From NCBI RefSeq assembly GCF_903819335.1, contig NZ_CAIJDE010000029.1:101219-165218 (forward strand): DNA of 64,000 nt. Reading direction: 5' to 3'. A program made the position numbers and the translations under genes. Below are positions 1 to 10,000 of this stretch, piece after piece (positions within the stretch are counted from its first letter, which is position 1; each line of letters opens with the position of its first letter). The notes below the pieces were generated by a model. The model searched no databases. It was not told the origin of the DNA and worked only from the letters and a program-made list of their open reading frames with translations. This DNA is from Flavobacterium panici (GTDB lineage Bacteria > Bacteroidota > Bacteroidia > Flavobacteriales > Flavobacteriaceae).

Positions 1-451
1 TTCCTAAAAGAATCGTTCCGTTTTCTGAGTTTCCACTTCCTCTTAAAACCACTCCCGATTTTTTAATGAATAAAGTTCCGTTTATTTTAAAAATCCCTTT
101 ATCTAAAAGTACAACGCCTCGGAAACCTGATTTATTTGGTTTCAAATTACTCACATAATCAATTGCTGCCTGAATTCTTTCGGTAGCGTCTTCTTCTTGT
201 TTCGGAACAAAGATTTTATTCTCCACATTTGGAATTGCTTTTTCGGAAGCCATGTATCCTGCATATGAAAAATCAGGTATTTGATTCCCTTTGCTGTCTG
301 CTGTAAAAGAAAGTTTTCCTTCTTTGGCTTTAACAATATCTGGAAAATTGTTTTGTGCTGTGATGTTGATGCTGAAAAACAACGCCAAACCAGACAAAAC
401 TATTTTATCTTTTTGAAGGAAGATTATATTTTTTAGTTGATTGAAATTCAC
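1..451 (-). CDS. N-terminal part of a secreted right-handed beta-helix protein (3' end outside the window)
   Basis: Reading the minus strand from a GTG at 451-449 gives an uninterrupted frame of about 150 codons to the window edge. An in-frame TAA lies directly before the GTG, so GTG is the likely start. The product begins with a short basic segment and a hydrophobic stretch (VLSGLALFFSINITAQ) that reads as a signal peptide. It continues with YAGYMASEKAIPNV, RIQAAIDYVS and GFRGVVLLDKGIFKI, followed by a GVVLRGSG turn. This pattern is typical of the first coils of secreted beta-helix polysaccharide-active proteins in Bacteroidota. It is the last visible gene of the SusC operon, 207 bases after the second PL1 gene, with an inverted repeat in the gap. 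The enzymatic activity cannot be told from the fragment. The reading frame is solid; the family call is moderate. Confidence 0.7.
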   Translation of the reverse strand, partial: MNFNQLKNIIFLQKDKIVLSGLALFFSINITAQNNFPDIVKAKEGKLSFTADSKGNQIPDFSYAGYMASEKAIPNVENKIFVPKQEEDATERIQAAIDYVSNLKPNKSGFRGVVLLDKGIFKINGTLFIKKSGVVLRGSGNSENGTILLG

Positions 452-546
452 TTTTTCTTATTTTAAATTTCAGAGTTTAGATTTTAGATTCTTAAAATTA
501 ATCTTTTAAAAAACAATAAATCTATAAAATCCTGCTTTCTCCAATC

Positions 547-633
547 TTGTCATTTCGACGAAGGAGAAATCTTAGTTGCTGAATCTACTTTGTGGAGTTT
601 CTTGCGAAGATTTCTCCTTCGTCGAAATGACAA
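547..633. repeat. Inverted repeat, family R (copy 1)
   Basis: Two 26-base arms (547-572 and 608-633) are perfect reverse complements, beginning TTGTCATTTCGACGAAGG. They are separated by about 35 bases and lie between the PL1 gene and the partial beta-helix gene. The same element recurs at 19195, 28074, 31278, 33823 and 49509, with related pieces near 24620 and 47393. Confidence 0.9.
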
Positions 634-658
634 ACTTTGAACTTATTTAGTTAAAACA

Positions 659-2365
659 TTACTGCAATAATCCTTTTGATTTTGCTAATGTATCTGTATT
701 GTTTTCGGTTTTTGTCCAGTCTATTTTACTGTTTGGATCAATTCCGTTAAAATATTTCTCGATGTTTGTGTATCCGTCGCCGTTTGCATCTTTGTTGGCG
801 TCTGAAGGATCATTCGGGTTTAAACCGTTTTTCTTTTCCCAAGCATCTGGAATTCCGTCATTATCAGAATCTTTATAGGCTTTTCCTTTGTAAACCGGAT
901 AACCGCCTACTTGATCAGGATGTGTAATTATTCCTTTTTTATAAGAGTCTGCAGGTAATCTTCTTTTAATAAAATCTTTTCCAATTGCGTTTTCTAAACC
1001 GTCTTTCACTTCAATTTTTCCTGTACGAACTTGTTTGATAATTCTCTCGTCAACCATGTCTCTTTTTGGAATTGTTGCTCCAACATTATTTAAAACAAAT
1101 TCATAGGCTTCTTCTGCTTTCATGATAGTGATATGAGGCATTGTAAAAGCTTTTGGCTGTTTGATATATTCTAAATATGATTTTACTTCTGCTTCGGGAA
1201 GATCTTCTAATTGTACACCGCCATTCCAGTTATCGGCTGTAACTTCTGGAGAACCAACAATAAAGTTACCAGAAACATAGGCTCTTCCGTATGTTTTTGG
1301 TTTCATATATCCTGATTCCGGTTTTAGAATTCTGTAACGAATTGGCTGATCTGTTGGCGTTATTGGTCCCGGTTTAAAATAATTATTGATGATGTTAAAC
1401 ATCGAACGATAATCTCCTCCGTCAAGAGAACGATTCCACCAATTAAAAATCACATTGTTTACGAAATTAAAATCACCGTACATTCCGATTGAGGCATTTC
1501 TTGAAATATTATCGGCCCATAAATTACGCATAAACGTGCTGTTTAGTCCGCCAATTGTACTTCCGAAGGCATGATTGTAAGTATCTAAACCTTCTGAAGA
1601 AATGGTATTTTGAATGGTAATATTACAGGCTGGAAGTTTTTCTAATTTTGATTTCTCATTTGCCGCAAACTGATGTCTGTATAATGAAATATTTTCGTCT
1701 AATCCCCAGCTTACAGAGCAATGGTCTACGATTATATTTCCTATTGGATTTCCGCCAAGTGCGTCATCTCTTCTGGTTACTTCTGTTGCTCCACGACGGA
1801 AACGCATATGTCTGATAATTACGTCGTGTGTATCAATTTCCAAAGTTTCTCCTGCAATGCAAATTCCGTCGCCCGGAGCCGTTTGTCCTGCAATTGTAAC
1901 ATAAGGCGCACGCATGCTGATTCTTTTTTTCAATTGAATTATTCCAGAAACATTAAATACGATTGTTCTGGCTCCAACAGCTTCGCATGCTTCACGAAAA
2001 GTTCCTTTTCCGCTGTCTTCCAAGCTGGTCACTACAAATATTTTTCCGCCGCGGCCGCCTTGTGTAAATGCGCCGCCGCCTTCAGCTCCCGGAAAAGCAG
2101 GAATATCTGCCTGAACGAAATCTTTAGGATAAGATGCCCAAGGTAAATAAGGTTTTCCTTGTTTTGCTTCTGACTGAATAGTACTGTAATTATTGGTCCA
2201 TATTTCGGCTAACCTTTTTTCTTCATCTGCCAATATTGCATCGGCTTTGTCTTGAAGCGGTTTCGGAATTTCTGGATATTGTGCATATGCTGAAGTAAAG
2301 AAAGAACAGAATGATAAAATCATCATGGTTCTTTTTAATGTGGTTATTGGGAAGATAGTCTGCAT
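659..2365 (-). CDS. Secreted pectate lyase, polysaccharide lyase family 1 type, with C-terminal calcium-binding repeats
   Basis: The 568-residue protein has an N-terminal signal peptide ending near SAYAQ (residue 29). Met14 or Met15 (MMILSFCSF) could be the true start. A PL1-type beta-helix begins near residue 88 with IPAFPGAEGGG and GGRGGKIFVVTSLED. Next come VTIAGQTAPGDGI, IRHMRFRRG (184-192) and VDHCSVSWGLDE (213-224). The C-terminus (from about 499) carries DSDNDGIPDAWE and DANGDGYTNIEKY, which are Asp-rich loops of the thrombospondin-3/EF-hand-like kind seen on many secreted Bacteroidota enzymes. The expected role is calcium-dependent beta-elimination of polygalacturonan outside the cytoplasm. 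It is a clear paralogue of the gene at 3178 and shares the operon with it. Family assignment is firm; substrate is inferred from the family and neighbours. Confidence 0.88.
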   Translation of the reverse strand: MQTIFPITTLKRTMMILSFCSFFTSAYAQYPEIPKPLQDKADAILADEEKRLAEIWTNNYSTIQSEAKQGKPYLPWASYPKDFVQADIPAFPGAEGGGAFTQGGRGGKIFVVTSLEDSGKGTFREACEAVGARTIVFNVSGIIQLKKRISMRAPYVTIAGQTAPGDGICIAGETLEIDTHDVIIRHMRFRRGATEVTRRDDALGGNPIGNIIVDHCSVSWGLDENISLYRHQFAANEKSKLEKLPACNITIQNTISSEGLDTYNHAFGSTIGGLNSTFMRNLWADNISRNASIGMYGDFNFVNNVIFNWWNRSLDGGDYRSMFNIINNYFKPGPITPTDQPIRYRILKPESGYMKPKTYGRAYVSGNFIVGSPEVTADNWNGGVQLEDLPEAEVKSYLEYIKQPKAFTMPHITIMKAEEAYEFVLNNVGATIPKRDMVDERIIKQVRTGKIEVKDGLENAIGKDFIKRRLPADSYKKGIITHPDQVGGYPVYKGKAYKDSDNDGIPDAWEKKNGLNPNDPSDANKDANGDGYTNIEKYFNGIDPNSKIDWTKTENNTDTLAKSKGLLQ

Positions 2366-2415
2366 GAAAAGATAATCTAAGGTTTATAGTTTTTTGGTGA
2401 AAAGTTTATAATGGA

Positions 2416-3105
2416 TTATTCTTTTGAAGTAGAATCTTTCACTTTACTTTTCTCTCTTTCTTCAATACGTTTGTGCCAATCAGCACTTTCCTTGTTTAGA
2501 TCGTAACCTTGTTTTGATAAATAGTTGTTGATTCTTCCTTTGTATTTACCAAACCATCCGTGTTTTTCTTTAGATGAGCCGCCGTCCATTGCATGTTCTC
2601 TGGCTTCTACTAAAGCTTTGTAGATATAATCTTTTTGCTCTGCATTTAAATTTGGAAGCATATCGTTATAACCTGCAACTGTAATTGGAAGCACACCATA
2701 AGTCATTCCGTCTTTAACTTCAGTAATTTTGTCTTCTGATAATTCTTTACCTAATTTTTTAAGATAAGATTTATGCAGTTTTTCAATTGATTCGTCTGCT
2801 TTTGATTTCAGTTTATCAATTTTCTCGTTTTGTTTTTCTTTTGCTAAACTGCTATCGTCTTTTATTTTTTTGATTTCAGCGTCTCTTCCATCCTGAATTT
2901 CGCTTAAATCTCTAAATTGCTGTGCTATAATATTTGAAACTGATGTTTCTTTTTTAGCATCTTTTAAGTCTAATTTGGCAACGATTTTTGCTGCTCTTTC
3001 ATTGGTTACTTTAATATATTCAGGATCTAAATGCTGCTGCGCATTTAAAGCTGAAAATGCAAAAACCAACGCTAAAAAACTGATATTAAATTTTCTTAAT
3101 GCCAT
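2416..3105 (-). CDS. Secreted DUF3826-family protein
   Basis: This 229-residue protein has a clear signal peptide (FLALVFAFSALNAQ) and a mature part rich in Lys, Glu and Asp with predicted long helices and probable coiled coil (about residues 60-125). I recognise the pattern of DUF3826, including PEYIKVTNERAAKIV near the start and the MTYGVLPITVAGY and HAMDGGSSKEKHGWFGKYKG segments. The family occurs next to pectate lyases in Bacteroidota pectin loci but has no established biochemical function. Here it sits between two PL1 paralogues in the SusC operon, with 50 and about 70 base gaps. A periplasmic or surface accessory role in pectin handling is inference from position. Confidence 0.8.
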   Translation of the reverse strand: MALRKFNISFLALVFAFSALNAQQHLDPEYIKVTNERAAKIVAKLDLKDAKKETSVSNIIAQQFRDLSEIQDGRDAEIKKIKDDSSLAKEKQNEKIDKLKSKADESIEKLHKSYLKKLGKELSEDKITEVKDGMTYGVLPITVAGYNDMLPNLNAEQKDYIYKALVEAREHAMDGGSSKEKHGWFGKYKGRINNYLSKQGYDLNKESADWHKRIEEREKSKVKDSTSKE

Positions 3106-3177
3106 CTTTTCGTGATATTTTAATATTTAAAAACATTCTCATTTCATTGCGAAACAAGAATGTTTTCAAAATGTTTC

Positions 3178-4887
3178 TTATTTTAAATCTAATATTGGTC
3201 TAACTAATGTTTCTTTATTATTAGCAAGATCTTTCCAGTTTACTTTTATTGCAGGGTTTACACCGTTGATGTAATCTTCAATATTTGTATATCCGTCTTC
3301 GTTTAAATCTCCTTGTGCATCAGATGGATCGTTTGGATTTAATCCGTATTTTTTCTCCCATGCATCCGGCATTCCGTCTTTGTCTGTATCTACATAAGGT
3401 TTTCCTTTGTATTCCGGATATCCTCCAACCTGAGAAATATCTGTAATGATTCCTTTTTTATAAGAATCCATCGGTAAACGTCTGTGTTCAAATTGATAGA
3501 ATTCTTTTTTCTCTAATCCTTTTGCATATTCAGGAACTCCTGTTTTTACTGTTCTTACGATTCTTTCGTCAACTTTATCTCTAATTGGCAAAGTTGCTCC
3601 AACATTTTTAAGTACGAATTCATACGATTCTTCTGCTGTCATGAATTTGTTGAACCAAGGCATTGGGAAAGGTTTGTCTGCTTTCATTTTATCGAAATAA
3701 ACTTTTGCTTCATCATAAGACATTAATTCTCCTTTTTTATTTTCAAGTTGAATTCCGCCGTCCCAGTTGTCTTTTGTTACTTTTTCGTTATTGTTTATGA
3801 CGTTTCCGTTTGCGTAAACTCTACCAAAAACCATATAAGGTAATTTACTTCTTCCTGATTCTGGTTTTAAGATTCTATAGCTGATTGGCTGAGATAAATC
3901 GGTTACTGGACCTGGTTTGTAAAAGTTGTTGATGATGTTGTAATTTGCTGTGTAATCACCTCCGTCTGTAGATCTGTTGTACCAGTTGAAAACCACATTG
4001 TTCACAAAATTGAAAATTCCGTTCCAACCAATAGAAGGGTTTCTTCCTGCGTTATTAGCCCACATATTTCTCATAAAGGAACAGTTTTCACCACCTAAAG
4101 TACTTCCGAAAGCGTGATTGTAAGTATCTAATGCTTCTCCAAATAAACTGTTTTGGATTGTAATATTTACGGTTCCTACTTTTATATCCGGATAACCTGG
4201 GCCCGGGCTGTAAATGTGTCTGTAAATTGACATATTTTCGTCTAATCCCCAAGTTGCTGATACGTGGTCGATCATAATGTTTCCAACAGGATTTCCTCCA
4301 ATTGCATCATCACGACGTCCAACGAAAGTTTCTCCTCTGCGGAAGCGCATGTGTCTGATAATTACATCGTGTGTATCGATCCAAACTGATTCTCCGGCAA
4401 CACAAATTCCGTCTCCGGGAGCTGTTTGTCCTGCAATTGTAATATATGGTGCACGAATAATTAACGGGCTTTTGATTCTGATAATTCCTGAAACATTAAA
4501 TACTATTATTCTTGCTCCTCCTTGTTCACATGCATCACGAAGCGTTCCTGGCCCGCGGTCTTCTAAGCTTGTTACCGTGTACACTTTTCCGCCGCGACCT
4601 CCAAAAGTGAACATTCCGCCTCCTTCTGCACCCGGGAAAGCAGGGATTTCTGCCTGAGGTAAATCATTTGGACGAGATGCCCATGGAATGTATGGTTTAC
4701 CGTGTTTTGCTTCTTCTTCAATAACTACTAAAGCTTTCGCCCAAGCTTCATCAGAAAGTCTGTTTGCTTCGTCTTTAATAGCTTTTTCCTGCGCTTGAAC
4801 TTCTGCACTTAATTTTGGGTATTGGGCGAAACATTTTGCATTTCCCAAAAACAGCAGGGTCAAGATAAATAATGCGGAATTTTTCAT
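3178..4887 (-). CDS. Secreted pectate lyase, PL1 type, paralogue of the gene at 659
   Basis: The frame is open from 4932, but I place the start at 4887 because MKNSALFILTLLFLGNAKCFAQ is then a complete signal peptide. The 15 extra codons upstream add nothing signal-like. The mature protein matches the 659-2365 product almost domain for domain: IPAFPGAEGGGMFTFGGRGG, VTIAGQTAPGDGICVAGE, IRHMRFRRGE and DHVSATWGLDENMS, then a C-terminal DTDKDGMPDAWE / NEDGYTNIEDY calcium-type pair. It is expected to cleave de-esterified homogalacturonan by beta-elimination. It follows susD by about 140 bases in the same direction. Having two lyases of the same design in one operon suggests duplication followed by different specificity or location, which the sequence cannot resolve. 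Confidence 0.88.
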   Translation of the reverse strand: MKNSALFILTLLFLGNAKCFAQYPKLSAEVQAQEKAIKDEANRLSDEAWAKALVVIEEEAKHGKPYIPWASRPNDLPQAEIPAFPGAEGGGMFTFGGRGGKVYTVTSLEDRGPGTLRDACEQGGARIIVFNVSGIIRIKSPLIIRAPYITIAGQTAPGDGICVAGESVWIDTHDVIIRHMRFRRGETFVGRRDDAIGGNPVGNIMIDHVSATWGLDENMSIYRHIYSPGPGYPDIKVGTVNITIQNSLFGEALDTYNHAFGSTLGGENCSFMRNMWANNAGRNPSIGWNGIFNFVNNVVFNWYNRSTDGGDYTANYNIINNFYKPGPVTDLSQPISYRILKPESGRSKLPYMVFGRVYANGNVINNNEKVTKDNWDGGIQLENKKGELMSYDEAKVYFDKMKADKPFPMPWFNKFMTAEESYEFVLKNVGATLPIRDKVDERIVRTVKTGVPEYAKGLEKKEFYQFEHRRLPMDSYKKGIITDISQVGGYPEYKGKPYVDTDKDGMPDAWEKKYGLNPNDPSDAQGDLNEDGYTNIEDYINGVNPAIKVNWKDLANNKETLVRPILDLK

Positions 4888-5025
4888 GTTAATTTTGATT
4901 TTGGTAATTCTGTTTAAACAAATCACCTGCATCTAAGTAGAATACAGGTGAAGGTTTGTCATGTTTAATTTTGTTTTTTATTATTAGATATGCTTAATGA
5001 TTTAGGGCAATTCATCGTGCTTATC

Positions 5026-6993
5026 TTATTCTTGATAATTATAATCTCCATCACCACCAGAAGCATCTTTCCAACCGATTGTTTGTTTCAACCAAGGGTT
5101 TTGTGATAAAACTGTATTTTGTAATCCCATAATGTAATAGTTCGGATTAAATTTAATTTTAACCGCTGCATTATTAACATTATCCATAGGAGTTGGCGGC
5201 GCTACAAATACGAAGTTATCTGTATAGAATGTTGCTAAAGCTGTTAACTGTGTTTGGAAATTAGCTGAATCCGGATCTGCAGAAATACTTGCACGAGCTG
5301 CTGCTAAAGGATCTGCGTTTGTTGCTGTATTTTTATATTGCAAATAGTTTCCTGTTCTTTGTGTACCATTTATTGGCTGTAACCCTAATTTAGTAATAGT
5401 ACTTCCGCTAGTCGTTCCCGAAACTGTAGCGTTATCATAAAGCATCCAGCGTTGAATATCCCAAAAACGTTTTCCTTCGTAAGCTAACTCAACTCTTCTT
5501 TCGTATAATACGGCTTCTATTGCTGCATATTTATCTGATAGTGTTCCTATTCCGTAATTATTTGTAGCACTGATACCTACTCTTTTTCTAATTCTTCCTA
5601 AATAAGCTGTAGCATTACCTGTTTGTCCTAATGCAGCATAACATTCAGCAATATTCAATAATAATTCTGCATAACGATATTCTAAAATATCATTTCCAGA
5701 ATATTGAAAACTACTTGCATTAGTAGCCGTTACATCTGTCATTTTTCTAACTAAAGCTGGACTTGTCTCATTGTTTGAATCGCTATAGTAAGATTTATTT
5801 GAACCGTCTAACCAACGATAAGCCCAAACAACTGGTTTTGCACTTTCTTTATAATCCCATTTAACTCCAGAAAAAGCAAATGTTCTGTAAAATCTTGGGT
5901 CACGTTTCATGAAGAAAAGAAATGAATTATAACCATTTGCAGTTGTTGGTCTTGCACCATTATCCATAGGAAATAAATCAATCATTTCTTTAGGGGCTTC
6001 AAGAGAACCTGTTCCACCCTGGCTTATTGGGCGAATAGCCTTTTCCCAAGAGTTATTCATTGCTACATTACTATTAGTAACTGTTAAAAGCTGTGTTGTA
6101 ATCGCTTCAGAACAGAAAGCATTACCGCCAAGGGCAAACATATTCTGCCAGTCTTTGGCTGAGTTTCCATAAAGTCCATAGCCTGCTGCTGTTAATGCCG
6201 TTTCAGCTTCTAAACCAGCTTTTAATGCTGCTTCCCAACGTTCGTTAGAATTATCCCAGTTTTTATTAAATAATGGACTTGCATATGTTAACAATACTCT
6301 AGATTTTACTGCTAAAGCTGCACCTTTTGTAACACGTCCATATTCGCCTGTCCAATTTGGAGGCAATAAACTTGCCGCCATATCTAAATCTTTTACGATT
6401 TGCTCTACAACTTGAGTTACTGTAGCTCTAGGTACTTTAATTTCTTCGTTTTCTGAATTTGGAGTCTGAACTTCTGTAACAATTGGAACACCTCCATATA
6501 CTTTCATCAAATCAAAGTACTGAACAGCGCGTAAATAATATAACTGCCCTTTTGCCTGATCGCGAAATGTTTTGTCTAAATTAGCTCCTTTTACATCTAT
6601 ATCTCTAATAAAAGAGTTACAGTCTCTAATTCTGTTATAAGGAACATTATTAATTTTGTCTTCCAATTTTCCTCCGTAATAACCAGATCCATCAGCTGCA
6701 TTTACATACGTAATTGTTGGATTAATAAGGGGCTGTATTCCTCCTATTTCTTCGGTCATTTTAGAATATACATCTGTAAAAGACCCAACTAAACTTTGGT
6801 TAGGAGACTTAAAAGCAGAATAATAATCAAAGTAAACATTATTAACATACCAGTTAGCTTTTTCCTGGCTTTCATAAAATGAATCATCTACACTTCCGTA
6901 ATTTTTCTTTTCTTCCAAAAAACTATCACTACAAGAAGCACTTAACACTGCAACAAGTGCTAAAGTTATATATTTATTAATTTTTAGTTTCAT
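5026..6993 (-). CDS. SusD/RagB-family surface glycan-binding lipoprotein
   Basis: The 655-residue product starts with a lipoprotein signal whose lipobox ends LSASC at Cys21, so it should be lipidated and exported to the cell surface. The body shows SusD landmarks: an early SFLEEKKNYGSVDDSFY segment, the TPR-like RAVQYFDLMKVYGGVP stretch, EYRYAELLLNIAECYAALG, and near the end YERRVELAYEGKRFWDIQRW. The C-terminus has the usual NPNYYIMG... NPWLKQTIGW ending. SusD proteins cap the SusC channel and capture oligosaccharide. The gene starts 17 bases after susC. The ligand is presumably a pectin fragment, judging from the lyases in the same operon. Confidence 0.95.
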   Translation of the reverse strand: MKLKINKYITLALVAVLSASCSDSFLEEKKNYGSVDDSFYESQEKANWYVNNVYFDYYSAFKSPNQSLVGSFTDVYSKMTEEIGGIQPLINPTITYVNAADGSGYYGGKLEDKINNVPYNRIRDCNSFIRDIDVKGANLDKTFRDQAKGQLYYLRAVQYFDLMKVYGGVPIVTEVQTPNSENEEIKVPRATVTQVVEQIVKDLDMAASLLPPNWTGEYGRVTKGAALAVKSRVLLTYASPLFNKNWDNSNERWEAALKAGLEAETALTAAGYGLYGNSAKDWQNMFALGGNAFCSEAITTQLLTVTNSNVAMNNSWEKAIRPISQGGTGSLEAPKEMIDLFPMDNGARPTTANGYNSFLFFMKRDPRFYRTFAFSGVKWDYKESAKPVVWAYRWLDGSNKSYYSDSNNETSPALVRKMTDVTATNASSFQYSGNDILEYRYAELLLNIAECYAALGQTGNATAYLGRIRKRVGISATNNYGIGTLSDKYAAIEAVLYERRVELAYEGKRFWDIQRWMLYDNATVSGTTSGSTITKLGLQPINGTQRTGNYLQYKNTATNADPLAAARASISADPDSANFQTQLTALATFYTDNFVFVAPPTPMDNVNNAAVKIKFNPNYYIMGLQNTVLSQNPWLKQTIGWKDASGGDGDYNYQE

Positions 6994-7010
6994 CTTTAGT
7001 ATTAATTAAA

Positions 7011-10000
7011 TTAGAATGTAATATTAAATGTAACGGCCCATGTTCTTAATGTTGGATAATTCTCAGAAGAACTATCGTACATATTACGGTAGTGATCTGG
7101 ATAAGGGTTATATAAATCCCAAAGATTATTACCCGTTACACCAATTGACCATTTTGCAATTTTAACTTTATCTAAAATCTCTTTTGGCATGTCAAATCCT
7201 AATGTTAAGTTTCTTACTGTACAACGGAATGTATCTAACTGCCAGAAATCAGATGGAACAGCAATATAATCCTGATTAGCTAAGTTTGGATATTTTCCAT
7301 TTGGATTGTCATCTGCATACATATCATTCCAAAAAGTTTCACGTGCCCACATATTATGAGTAGATCCTGTTCCTTGTTTTACAACATCTATAGCGCGATA
7401 ACCTCCCCAAGATGTAGCAATTTGTGCTTTGAAGAAAAACGATTTATATCTTCCTCCAAAATTTGTAGTAAATCCGTAAGTTCTGTTTTTGTTAACCAAT
7501 TTTACATAGTCTTCATTTTTTTGAATTTGCCCGTTAGGTCCTGCCTGAGTACCATCTTTATCATTAAACTGTCCTCCGGCATCTTCATAAGCAAGCATTC
7601 CTCGTCTCATATTTGATACAGAAGAAATTCCCATGTAATTTGGTGCCCCACCAACTGCTGCTGCATTTGCTGTTAAATAATTCCAGTAGTTAGTAACATC
7701 TTCATCTGTACGTAAGATACCATCTCCTGTTGAAGTTCCTTTCCATGTTCTGAATCCCCATTGTGGGAAAAATGTAGACTGACCGGCTTGTGTCAGGTTA
7801 TTAGATGGATGCATTAAAGCTGGTTCAGGATATTTCTTAATTTCATTATCAGATAAACCAAAGTTTACGCCAACATTATAATTAAAGTCTTTATTAATCT
7901 TATCTTTCCATGCCAAGCTAAACTCTGCTCCCCAAGAATCAACCGCTGCGTAATTTTCTTCAGCGAATCCTCCACCTACAGAAATTGGTACACCAACTAC
8001 ACCAGCCATCCCTGTTAACATGTTTTTAGACTTATCATAGTAAAAATCAGCTGTTAAAGACAATCTGTTTTTTAATACCGCTAAATCAATACCCAAGTTA
8101 TTTTTTACAGTCGCATCCCATCCTACATTTCTGTTTGGTTCTACTCTAGGTGTTACAGATCCTCCTAACATTCCTCCGTTTGATCCAAACTGAAATCCTT
8201 TGTCTGCATTTACATCATACAATTTCATCCATCTCCACGGATTAATGTTATCATTTCCTGTTTTTCCAATTGAATAACGCACCTTAAGAAAATCTATCCA
8301 TGATACGTTATTAGTAAACCAGTCTTCTTTTGAAACAATCCATCCTGCTTGCAGTGAAGGGAAGAATCCCCAATAGTTTTCTGGTGCAAATTTTGTAGAT
8401 GCATCACTTCTAAAAAGGAACTGAAGCATATATCGTGATTTATAGCTATAATTAACACGTCCTAAATAAGACAAAGTTCCTTGCTCTCCTTTTAATGCTG
8501 TTGAATTTGTAGTTAAGGTACCTGCAGTTTGGTAAGAACCTGCATAATCTTTACCTGTATTTTCAAATGCTAAACGCGTGCTGTTGAATTCTGTTTCTGA
8601 TCGTTCTACAGAGAACATAGCACCTATTTCATGGTTATCAAATGTTCTATTGTAATCTATAAAAAAGTTGGCTTGCATAGCTTTAGAATTAAAACTATCA
8701 TAGTATACTCTTGAACTACGAGTATTAGTTTCAATTACATAATAATTATCAACTCCATTATTTGTAGTTGTTGGCAATGCTGCACTAGCTAAATGGCTGT
8801 CTAATTTTTCATACCCCATTATTCTTGCCAAATCGTATGGTAATTGTACTTGCTCTGTACTTTCTGAATTTTGTGTTCTTGAGTAAGTTCCTTTAATAGA
8901 CAATCCTTTAATAAATGGAACTTTCCAGTTAAGTGACATATTTACATTATAAGAAAAATCACTTGAAATTTGTTTAGAACCATTATTTAGAGAAGCAAAA
9001 TAATTATATCCTGCAATTGTATTATTTGCATTTGCACTACCTAATGTACGATCTGTACGAGCAAATGGTGACATATAATACTCCTTGCCATCTACAACAG
9101 TTTCCCACGGAATATATTTTGGCATATGAAGTAAAAATCCATAATCAGCTTGTTCTCCACCTGATGCAGAAGCATAACTACTATCATTAATACCAGATGA
9201 AGCTTTAGTAAATGATTTTTCAATATCTCCTGAATTTCCGGAAACTGCTGCAGAAAAATCTAAAGAGCTTGAGATTTTTGCTGTCATACCCGTACGGAAA
9301 TTCCATTTATTATAATCTTGCTTTCCTAAATTTGCTCCTTGCGTAAAGTAATTGATCCCAGCAAAATAAGTTGCTTTTTCTGTACCGCCATTTACACTTA
9401 AAGTATGTTTTTGCTGTATTGCAGGCTTCCATGCTTCTTCTAACCAGTCATAATTCAATCCTTTCATTTCTTCTAATTCTGCTGGAGTAAAAAGGTATGA
9501 TCCATTAGTACCAATATTATTTCCTCCAGTAAAAAATCTATTAGAAAAAACACCATAGTCATATGCACTCATCGTTTTACTGTGACTAACAGCATCGTTT
9601 ACAGCAAACTGACTAAAATATGAAAATGAAGGCACACCGCTTTTTCCTCTTTTAGTTTTAATAACAATTGCTCCTTGAGATGCACGAGATCCATAAATTG
9701 CAGCTGAAGCATCTTTCAAAACAGTCATGCTTTCTATCTCTGAAGGATCTAATCTATTAAATGCTTCCAAAGAAGCTCTACCTGTAACAGGATCTACCTG
9801 AATCATATCATCAATTACAATTAATGGTGTTTTTGAACTACCATCTTTTGAGAAACCATAAGTTTGACGAATTTCGATTGACCCTGCATCACCTGGACGC
9901 CCGCCTCCATCTATAACGCTCAAACCAGGCACTAAACCTCTTAAGGCATCTGATAAATTTGACACCGGAAGCTCCTGAATATCTGTTGCATTAATTGTAG

